A stretch of DNA of 10,459 nucleotides from CBDUUP01 sp965370435 (GTDB lineage: Bacteria > Chloroflexota > Anaerolineae > Anaerolineales > UBA11579): positions 1 through 10,459 of the forward strand of contig CBDUUP010000133.1 of NCBI GenBank assembly GCA_965370435.1, read 5' to 3'. Positions 1 to 5,658 of the stretch are shown piece by piece. The position numbers and the translations under genes are program-made. Positions within the stretch are counted from its first letter, which is position 1; each line of letters opens with the position of its first letter. The notes beneath the pieces were generated by a model. It ran no database searches and was not told the origin of the DNA. It saw only the letters and a program-made list of their open reading frames with translations.

Positions 1-1
1 C

Positions 2-550
2 CGTCTCTGGGATGCGCAGAGCGGGGAGCCGCTGGGGGAGCCCCTCACCGGTCACTTCGTTTCTGTGGAGAGCGTGGCCTTCAGTCCGGACGGGAGCCGG
101 TTGGCCTCGGGGAATAGTGATAACACCATCCGCCTTTGGATTGCGCAGGGCGACGATCCGTCGCTATGGGAACCGCTGGGGGAGCCCCTCACCGGTCACA
201 CGGATTTTGTGAATAGCGTGGCCTTCAGTCCGGACGGACATTGGCTGATTTCTAGTGGTGGAGACCATACTGTCCGCCTGTGGAGGATGGAGACAGAGCC
301 ATCAAGTCGCGCTTGTCTGATTGCAAGGCGCAATATTTCTCTTGCAGAGTGGGAGCGTTACTTCCCCGGTGAGCGATATCGAAAAACTTGCGAGAATTAT
401 CCATTAGGAAATGGTGTTGTTATAACGGATTATACACCGCTCATCATCGGTGGTTCTATGCTTCTGGCGGTTTTTCTGTTTGTGGTGGGCTATGGCTTTG
501 TGCTGCGTCAGCGCGCCCAACGTATAGAAATCACCGGAGAATTTTGTTGA
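2..550 (+). CDS. WD40-repeat protein, C-terminal part (5' truncated by window), with C-terminal membrane helix
   Basis: The frame is open from the window edge, so only the last 182 residues are seen. They hold the end of one WD40 blade (RLWDAQSG), one full blade (VAFSPDGSRLASGNSDNTIRLW) read in part, and a last blade ending in HTVRLW. Each blade carries the usual GH dipeptide, SPDG turn and [RL]W end. After the propeller comes a Cys-containing tail (ACLIARRNISLAEWERYF and then a KTCENYP segment). Such a tail is typical of large bacterial STAND or caspase-like WD40 proteins, so the missing N-terminus may be an NTPase or peptidase; this is inference. Unusually, the protein then continues into a hydrophobic helix (about bases 437-508) followed by basic residues (LRQRAQR), so it is probably membrane anchored. 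The TGA stop lies inside the -35 box of the next promoter. Confidence 0.9.
   Translation, partial: RLWDAQSGEPLGEPLTGHFVSVESVAFSPDGSRLASGNSDNTIRLWIAQGDDPSLWEPLGEPLTGHTDFVNSVAFSPDGHWLISSGGDHTVRLWRMETEPSSRACLIARRNISLAEWERYFPGERYRKTCENYPLGNGVVITDYTPLIIGGSMLLAVFLFVVGYGFVLRQRAQRIEITGEFC
29..237 (+). repeat. 144-base WD40 repeat visible at the nucleotide level
   Basis: Bases 29-55 and 173-199 are identical over 27 bases. Bases 71-93 and 215-237 are identical over 23 bases. Both pairs have the same offset of 144 bases (48 codons), so neighbouring propeller blades were copied recently or kept alike by gene conversion. Confidence 0.9.
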
Positions 551-575
551 CCAATCCCCCAATCTATGGCATAAT
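547..575 (+). promoter_or_regulatory. Sigma70-type promoter of the ileS T-box transcript
   Basis: TTGACC at 547-552 (five of six consensus bases) and CATAAT at 570-575 (five of six) are separated by exactly 17 bases. Transcription would begin near A581-A583, just upstream of T-box stem I. The -35 box overlaps the TGA stop (548-550) of the WD40 gene, so no room is left for a separate terminator between the two genes. Confidence 0.8.
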
Positions 576-706
576 CACACAAATTACAACCTCAAAGGCC
601 GTGATGGAAACGAGTACGCCCGCACAGGTCTGCCAGCGAACCCGGGACAGGTGTGAGCCGGGTCAGACCAGCGAGCCGAAAATCCTTCCGGAGCCGCAAA
701 CCTAAC

Positions 707-734
707 GCAATTTGCAATCCGCAACCTGCAACTA
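707..734 (+). repeat. Heptamer tandem repeat GCAAnnn, four copies
   Basis: Four seven-base units follow one another without gaps: GCAATTT, GCAATCC, GCAACCT, GCAACTA. They sit between stem I and the antiterminator part of the T-box leader. Bases 722-733 are perfectly complementary (12 bases, inverted) to 908-919 downstream of the terminator. Confidence 0.8.
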
Positions 735-851
735 AGTGAGCCGTCTTCGTGCCCCGTTACCCCGCACGCGAGCATAAACCATATCGAAGGTCGTGCTCGG
801 CCGAGCGTCCGCCCTATGGCGGAAACCGGGGTGGTACCGCGGGAGTGTCCT

Positions 852-888
852 CGCTCTCGTCCCTGAAGTGGACGAGGGCGCTTTATTT
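852..888 (+). terminator. T-box-controlled rho-independent terminator
   Basis: The arm at 852-862 pairs with 870-880 over 11 base pairs (one G-U), with a seven-base loop at 863-869, followed by CTTTATTT at 881-888. The 5' arm contains the bases needed for the T-box antiterminator, which is the classic switch design. Confidence 0.92.
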
Positions 889-892
889 AACC

Positions 893-921
893 AGTTGAAC
901 GTTAGAAAGTTGCAGGTTGAA
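893..921 (+). repeat. Inverted counterpart of the heptamer repeat
   Basis: Units AGTTGAAC, GTTAGAA, AGTTGCA and GGTTGAA resemble the reverse complement of the 707-734 heptamers. The 12 bases 908-919 match 722-733 exactly in inverted orientation. The two arrays therefore face each other across the antiterminator and terminator hairpins. Confidence 0.65.
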
Positions 922-925
922 AAAA

Positions 926-1026
926 TGCAGGTATGCAAGTATGCAAGTAAACAAGTAACAAGTAAACGAGGCATGACCCTCGCCTTCCTCATTCCTTGTT
1001 TACCTGTATACCTGTTTCCCTGTTTC
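926..1026 (+). repeat. Octamer repeats in inverted arrangement, able to form a long hairpin
   Basis: The left side reads TGCAGGTA, TGCAAGTA, TGCAAGTA, AACAAGTA, ACAAGTA (926-964). The right side reads CCTGTATA, CCTGTTTC, CCTGTTTC (1003-1026). Bases 936-955 and 995-1014 are complementary at 17 of 20 positions, plus one G-T pair, with about 39 bases between the arms. The structure lies in the ileS mRNA leader after the T-box terminator, so it would be present only in read-through mRNA. Confidence 0.7.
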
Positions 1027-1029
1027 CCC

Positions 1030-1060
1030 GACCAGTCCGACTAGTCAGACCACTCAGACA
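1030..1060 (+). repeat. Degenerate nonamer tandem repeat before the ileS ribosome site
   Basis: Three nine-base units (GACCAGTCC, GACTAGTCA, GACCACTCA) and a partial GACA run directly into the AGGAG ribosome binding site at 1060-1064. Confidence 0.6.
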
Positions 1061-1072
1061 GGAGCCGCCCCC

Positions 1073-4000
1073 ATGTTCAAACCCGTCTCATCCAAAGTGA
1101 ACGTACCCCAGATGGAAGAAGCCGTCCTCAAGTTCTGGAAGGACCGCGGCATCTTCAAGAAATCCACCCAGAATCGGGAGGGCGGGCCGGAATTCGTCTT
1201 CTACGAAGGGCCGCCCACCGCCAACGGCGTGCCGGGCGTCCATCACGTCCTGGCGCGAGTCTTCAAGGACCTGTTCCCTCGTTACAAAGTGATGCGCGGC
1301 TTCCACGTCATCCGCCGCGGCGGATGGGACACCCACGGCCTGCCCGTGGAGATCGAGGTCGAGAAGAAACTCGGCTTCACCAACAAGAGCCAGATCGACG
1401 AATACGGCATTGACAAGTTCAACGACCTCTGCCGCCAATCGGTCTTCGAGTACATTCAAGAATGGGAGAAAATGACCGACCGCATCGCCTTCTGGGTTGA
1501 CCTGGAAACCGCCTACGTCACCTACACCAACGAATACATCGAGTCGGTTTGGTGGATCCTGAAACAGTTGTGGGATCGAGACCTGATCTACCAGGGCTTC
1601 AAGGTGGTGCCCTACTGTCCCCGCTGCGGCACCCCGCTCTCCGACCACGAGGTCGCCCTGGGCTACGCCGACGCCGAAGACCCCTCCATCTACGTCCGCC
1701 TCCCCCTGGTGGACGAGCCTGGCACCTCCTTGCTCGTTTGGACCACCACCCCCTGGACTTTGCCCGGCAACGTCGCCGTCGCCGTCCACCCCAACGAGGA
1801 ATACGTCACCGTCGAGCGAGATGCCGGTGATAACGGCGTTGAACGCCTGATCCTGGCCAAGGCTTTGCTGGAAAAAACCTTCGGCGAGGAAGAGGTCAAG
1901 ATCGTAGACACCTTCAAAGGCAAGAAACTCAAAGGCAAGGAGTACCAGCCCCTCTTCACCTTCCTGCCGGTGGACAAGCCCGCCTACTACGTCATCTTGC
2001 AAGACTTCGTCACCGTCGAGGACGGCACCGGTCTGGTCCATATGGCCCCCGCCTTCGGCGCGGAGGACATGCAGGCCGCTATGGAGTTCAACCTGCCCAT
2101 CCTGATGACCGTCCAGGAGGACGGCGCCTTCATCCCCGAGGTGCGCCCCTGGAGCGGCCAGTTCGTCAAGGACGCCGACCCCCACATCATTAAGGATTTG
2201 GAATCCCGCGGCCTGATGTTCAAGGCTGGAACTTACGTCCACACCTATCCCTTCTGCTGGCGCTGCGATACGCCCTTGCTCTACTACGCCCGCGGCACCT
2301 GGTACATCCGCACCACCGAGATCAAAGACCGCCTCGTAGCCAACAACCAACTGATCAATTGGGTTCCCGAACATACTAAAGACGGCCGCTTCGGCAACTG
2401 GCTGGAGAACAACATAGATTGGGCGCTGGGACGTGAGCGGTACTGGGGCACTCCGCTGCCCATCTGGGAGGACGAAGACGGCGACCAGCTCATGGTCGGC
2501 TCGGTCAAAGACCTGGAAGAGTTGACCGGCCAAGACATGAGCGAGCTTGACCTCCACCGCCCCTACGTGGACGAGATCGAGTTCCCCAATCCCAAGACCG
2601 GCAAGACCATGCGCCGCATCCCGGAATTGATCGATGTGTGGTTCGACTCCGGCGCTATGCCGGTGGCCCAGTGGCATTATCCCTTCGAGAACCAGGAGAT
2701 GTTCGAGAGCCAGTTCCCCGCCGACTTTATCTGCGAGGCGGTGGATCAAACCCGCGGCTGGTTCTACACCCTGCACGCCATCAGCACCCTGGTCTTCGAT
2801 AAACCCAGTTTCCTGAACGTCCTCAGTCTGGGCCACGTGGTGGACACCGAAGGAAAGAAAATGTCCAAGTCCAGAGGGAACTACGTTGAACCCTGGGACA
2901 TATTCTCCGAGTACGGCGCGGACGCCCTGCGCTGGTACATGTACACCAGCGGCCAGCCCGGACAGACCAAACACTTCTCCGTCGAACAGGTGGAGGAGAT
3001 CGTGCGCGGATTCACCCTCACCTTGTGGAATGTTTATTCTTTCTTCGTCACCTACGCCAACCTCGACCAGTGGCAGCCCGACCCGGACACCGAGCCGGAG
3101 TACAGCGCGCTGGACCGTTGGCTGCTCTCCTCCTTGAACGCCCTGATCCGAGACGTGACCCATTCGATGGAGACCTACGACGTACCTGGGGCTACTCGCC
3201 CCATCCGGGCCTTTGTGGACGATCTCTCCAAGTGGTACTTACGCCGCTCACGACGCCGCTACTGGAAGTCCGAATCCGACGCCGACAAGCACGCCGCCTA
3301 CGCCACCCTATATCAAGCTCTGGTGACAGTCGCCAAACTGTTGGCCCCAACCATGCCCTTCATCGCCGAGGAGTTGTACCGCAACCTGGTCGTGGAGATG
3401 GACGCGGACGCCCCCGAGTCGGTCCACATGGCCGACTGGCCGGAGTTCGACGAGTCCCGCATTGACGAGGACCTCAACCGCGAAATGGCCCTCGTGATGA
3501 AACTGGCCTCCCTGGGACACGCGGCTCGTAACAAAGCCGCCATCAAAGTCCGCCAACCCCTGGCGGAGGTGGCCTTCTCCGTCGGCAGCGCTCAGGAGAT
3601 GGCAGCTTTGGAGCGCTACGCCGATATCCTGTCTGACGAATTGAACGTCAAGCAGGTGCGCGCCCTGGGGTCGGCAGGGGAGGCGGTTGCGTATAGCCTA
3701 AACCCGCTCCCCATGCAGTTGGGCCAGAAATACAAGGCTCAGTTCCCCGCCGTCAAAGCCGCCATCCTCGAATTGGACGCCCAAGAAGCCTCCCAGGCCC
3801 TGATGGCAGGGGAGGCCGTTCAGGTGACCGTGGACGGCGAGACCTACGACATCCTCCCCGACGAGGTCGAGGTCCGCGCCGAGGCCCGCTCCGGCCTCAC
3901 CGTCGCCAGCGAAGGCGCATACTTGGCCGCCCTCACCACCGATTTGACCCCCGAACTGGTGGACGAAGGCCTGGCCCGTGAGTTCGTCCGCCGGGTGCAG

Positions 4001-4174
4001 GACCTCCGCAAACAAGCCGACTTCGACATCAGCGACCGCATCCACCTCTACTACCAGGCCAGCGAAGGCCTCTCTAAAGCTCTCGAAACCTTCCGTGACT
4101 ACATCATGGGCGAAGTCCTGGCTCTGGAGATGAATTCCGCCCCGGCCCCCGACGACGCCTACACCACTCCGTAA
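1073..4174 (+). CDS. ileS: Isoleucyl-tRNA synthetase, type 2 (IleRS2), with GVHH in place of HIGH
   Basis: Class Ia synthetase that charges tRNA-Ile with isoleucine in the cytoplasm; 1033 residues, a normal full length. The start is ATG at 1073, eight bases after AGGAG (1060-1064). The catalytic signature is GVHH at residues 55-58 (1235-1246), not HxGH, and KMSKS is at 596-600 (2858-2872). The CP1 editing domain looks intact: TTTPWTLPGN at 224-233 and GTGLVHMAPAFGAED at 318-332 with the conserved Asp332. CPRC (182-185) and CWRC (395-398) are zinc-type pairs within the inserted domains. DVWFDSG and DQTRGWFYTLH follow in the catalytic core, then the helical anticodon-binding domain (about 670-830). 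The C-terminus (about 870-1020) is the DUF5915-like region of the eukaryote-like type 2 enzymes. The gene is GC-rich (42 of 60 bases at 1741-1800). It is alone in its transcript, under T-box control, and is closed by the terminator at 4279-4312. Confidence 0.98.
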   Translation: MFKPVSSKVNVPQMEEAVLKFWKDRGIFKKSTQNREGGPEFVFYEGPPTANGVPGVHHVLARVFKDLFPRYKVMRGFHVIRRGGWDTHGLPVEIEVEKKLGFTNKSQIDEYGIDKFNDLCRQSVFEYIQEWEKMTDRIAFWVDLETAYVTYTNEYIESVWWILKQLWDRDLIYQGFKVVPYCPRCGTPLSDHEVALGYADAEDPSIYVRLPLVDEPGTSLLVWTTTPWTLPGNVAVAVHPNEEYVTVERDAGDNGVERLILAKALLEKTFGEEEVKIVDTFKGKKLKGKEYQPLFTFLPVDKPAYYVILQDFVTVEDGTGLVHMAPAFGAEDMQAAMEFNLPILMTVQEDGAFIPEVRPWSGQFVKDADPHIIKDLESRGLMFKAGTYVHTYPFCWRCDTPLLYYARGTWYIRTTEIKDRLVANNQLINWVPEHTKDGRFGNWLENNIDWALGRERYWGTPLPIWEDEDGDQLMVGSVKDLEELTGQDMSELDLHRPYVDEIEFPNPKTGKTMRRIPELIDVWFDSGAMPVAQWHYPFENQEMFESQFPADFICEAVDQTRGWFYTLHAISTLVFDKPSFLNVLSLGHVVDTEGKKMSKSRGNYVEPWDIFSEYGADALRWYMYTSGQPGQTKHFSVEQVEEIVRGFTLTLWNVYSFFVTYANLDQWQPDPDTEPEYSALDRWLLSSLNALIRDVTHSMETYDVPGATRPIRAFVDDLSKWYLRRSRRRYWKSESDADKHAAYATLYQALVTVAKLLAPTMPFIAEELYRNLVVEMDADAPESVHMADWPEFDESRIDEDLNREMALVMKLASLGHAARNKAAIKVRQPLAEVAFSVGSAQEMAALERYADILSDELNVKQVRALGSAGEAVAYSLNPLPMQLGQKYKAQFPAVKAAILELDAQEASQALMAGEAVQVTVDGETYDILPDEVEVRAEARSGLTVASEGAYLAALTTDLTPELVDEGLAREFVRRVQDLRKQADFDISDRIHLYYQASEGLSKALETFRDYIMGEVLALEMNSAPAPDDAYTTP

Positions 4175-4234
4175 CCTCTTGAATTTGAAGGGGAGGAAGT
4201 CACCATCGGCCTCGTCAAAACCTAATCCCATGTA

Positions 4235-4257
4235 GAGACGGCCCACCGGGCCGTCTC
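4235..4257 (+). other. Perfect hairpin downstream of ileS without a T tract
   Basis: GAGACGGCCC (4235-4244) pairs with GGGCCGTCTC (4248-4257): 10 perfect base pairs with a three-base loop. The following bases are not T-rich, so it is not a standard rho-independent terminator. It may protect the mRNA 3' end or assist the stronger terminator 22 bases further on, whose stem also begins with GAGACG. Confidence 0.75.
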
Positions 4258-4278
4258 CGACAGCAAACAAAACCACCC

Positions 4279-4314
4279 CTGAGACGACCTCCCCAGGTCG
4301 TCTCAGCGTTTTTC
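4279..4314 (+). terminator. Rho-independent terminator of ileS
   Basis: A 12-base-pair perfect stem (4279-4290 with 4295-4306), a CCCC loop, and the tail CGTTTTTCC. It separates ileS from the ATPase-TPR pair. Confidence 0.9.
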
Positions 4315-4332
4315 CGTGATTTTGTAAAATTG

Positions 4333-4341
4333 TGCTATCAT
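4333..4341 (+). promoter_or_regulatory. Probable extended -10 promoter for the ATPase-TPR operon
   Basis: TGCTATCAT (4333-4341) is an extended -10 element (TGn plus TATCAT, five of six). No good -35 box is seen 16-18 bases upstream. Transcription would start near 4348, just before a small hairpin GAGTG-aaa-CACTC (4353-4365) that abuts the AGGAG ribosome site (4366-4370) and could affect initiation. Confidence 0.45.
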
Positions 4342-4377
4342 AAGGTTGTGTAGAGTGAAACACTCAGGAGAATTTTG

Positions 4378-5658
4378 ATGGACTTTGAATATATACTGGC
4401 TACCGATCTAGAACGTGCCTGGTTGAATTTTGAGTTAGATTTGCCACTCGCGCCTAAGCCAGATGGTAAACCAAATCCGTTTTACGTTGACCGGCCCGAG
4501 AATCCGGTCGCTGCCTTGGAAGTTGCGCTATTAGCGCCATTTTACCAACCGCCCAAATATTTCTTTTCTGGACATCGGGGTTGCGGGAAGTCAACTGAAT
4601 TATTGCGACTGGCCGTAAATCCAGAGATCCAGAAGAAGTATTTCCCCATCCATTTCACAATAAAAGACGTGGCCGATGTCAATAATATGGATTACCGTGA
4701 CATCCTTCTTGCGATTGGCGGACAGATGTATGTCCAATACAGAGAGAGTGGAGGGCGTCTACCCAAAAACCTTTTGAAAGAGTTAGATGCTTTTCGTGGA
4801 CGTGTAGAAAAGGAGATCACGATTGTCTCCTCGAGAATAGCTGAAACTGAATTGGAAGCAAAATTGGATGCCTTTTTCGCTCAAACTGGTTTGAAAATAA
4901 AACTTGAACCTAAAGTGCGTTCGATTGTCCGGCAGGTGATTGAACAAAGTGTCACAGAGTTGATTGATCTGATAAATATCATTACAACCGCCATTTATAA
5001 TAAAACAAAACGCTGGCCCCTAGTGCTAATTGATGATCTGGACAAGCCAGATATTGAGCATAGCCGCGATATTTTCTACAATCACCGTGAGACAATGTTG
5101 CAGCCAGCTTGTCCAATTGTTTATACGGTCTCCAGTCCGCTCTTTTACAGCCCTGAATTTGAAGCCATCCGCGACCGGGCGATATTTTTGCCGAATGTAA
5201 AGCTTCATCCAAAAGCGAAATCCACCGAAAAGGATAAGGTTGGGTATCAAATAATGCGTATGTTTACTCTCAAGCGGATAGATCCCGATTTAGCGACCGA
5301 CGAAGCAATTGAGGCGGCGACAACGGTCAGCGGGGGCGTATTCCGTGAGATGGCGCGTGTGATGCGTTCAAGCGTGGGGCGGGCGAGATTGGCGAAACGA
5401 GCGAAGATTGAAATTGAAGATGTTGAATGGGCTGAGGCCGAAATCCGAAGCGAGTACCGCCGTATTTTGACGGGAGAAGATCGAGTGTTATTGCGTTCAG
5501 TGTTTGAGCGGAATGAACTTGAAAACCCAGATCGCTTGGGCAAGCTGCTGCAGATGCTTGCTGTATTAGAATATCGCAACGCAGAAAATTGGTGCGATGT
5601 GCATCCCGCCCTAGTAAAGTTGTTGGAAGAAGAAAACGAGCATGGCGCAAACAGCTAA
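4378..5658 (+). CDS. P-loop (AAA+/STAND-like) ATPase, first gene of a two-gene module
   Basis: Predicted 426-residue soluble NTPase. The ATG at 4378 is preferred: AGGAG (4366-4370) is seven bases upstream. The in-frame TTG at 4375 would leave only four. Walker A is GHRGCGKST at 65-73. Walker B is VLIDDLD at 216-222. A sensor-1-like strand (IVYTVSSPL) follows at 247-255. A long mainly helical insert (about 125-212) lies between the Walker motifs. It has no membrane helices, which argues against a classical membrane KAP NTPase. The C-terminus (about 330-426) looks like a winged-helix tail (LLQMLAVLEYRN and then a WCDVHPALVKLL stretch) of the kind used as a protein interface in STAND/AAA switches. 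No effector domain is visible, so output probably goes through the overlapping TPR gene. The specific family was not recognised. Roles in signalling or in defence against foreign DNA are inference from the architecture. Confidence 0.88.
   Translation: MDFEYILATDLERAWLNFELDLPLAPKPDGKPNPFYVDRPENPVAALEVALLAPFYQPPKYFFSGHRGCGKSTELLRLAVNPEIQKKYFPIHFTIKDVADVNNMDYRDILLAIGGQMYVQYRESGGRLPKNLLKELDAFRGRVEKEITIVSSRIAETELEAKLDAFFAQTGLKIKLEPKVRSIVRQVIEQSVTELIDLINIITTAIYNKTKRWPLVLIDDLDKPDIEHSRDIFYNHRETMLQPACPIVYTVSSPLFYSPEFEAIRDRAIFLPNVKLHPKAKSTEKDKVGYQIMRMFTLKRIDPDLATDEAIEAATTVSGGVFREMARVMRSSVGRARLAKRAKIEIEDVEWAEAEIRSEYRRILTGEDRVLLRSVFERNELENPDRLGKLLQMLAVLEYRNAENWCDVHPALVKLLEEENEHGANS

Larger units (their letters stand above)
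582..889 (+). promoter_or_regulatory. T-box leader (tRNA-Ile-sensing transcriptional attenuator) of ileS
   Basis: This is a cis-acting RNA that binds uncharged tRNA-Ile and lets transcription continue into ileS. Stem I is visible: GGAA (606-609 area) pairs with TTCC 686-689; AGTA at 613-616 marks the loop E side of the specifier loop; GGTCT 627-631 pairs with AGACC 665-669; CCCGG 641-645 pairs with CCGGG 658-662; and the apical loop contains GGTGTGAG. The specifier is read as ATC (Ile) at 682-684 after GAAA. The T-box sequence is GGGGTGGTACCGCG at 828-841. TGGT 832-835 is complementary to a tRNA 3' end ACCA, as expected for discriminator A73. In the antiterminator, 828-831 pairs with 860-863 and CG 840-841 pairs with CG 858-859. 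These bases overlap the 5' arm of the terminator, so the two folds exclude each other. The specifier is followed by C instead of the usual purine, so that codon call is slightly less sure. Confidence 0.93.

Noticed and set aside
926..1026. Octamer repeats as a replication origin (iterons) or attachment site
   Set aside because: Units are short and degenerate, no replication or integrase gene is present, and the region is a transcribed leader.
793..1044. 83-codon plus-strand frame upstream of ileS
   Set aside because: It covers the T-box antiterminator, the terminator and the micro-repeats, which explain the sequence better.
1088..3163. Long open frame of 691 codons on the minus strand
   Set aside because: It lies wholly antisense to ileS, whose domains and motifs are certain. 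GC-rich codon use leaves antisense frames open, and the translation shows no recognisable motif.
3698..4363. 221-codon minus-strand frame
   Set aside because: It is antisense to the ileS 3' end and runs through both hairpins and the terminator. No family features.
4375..4377. TTG as start of the ATPase gene
   Set aside because: It is only four bases from AGGAG, while the ATG directly after it is at a normal seven-base distance.
4378..5658. Membrane KAP NTPase
   Set aside because: The segment between the Walker motifs is charged and helical with no membrane-spanning helices.
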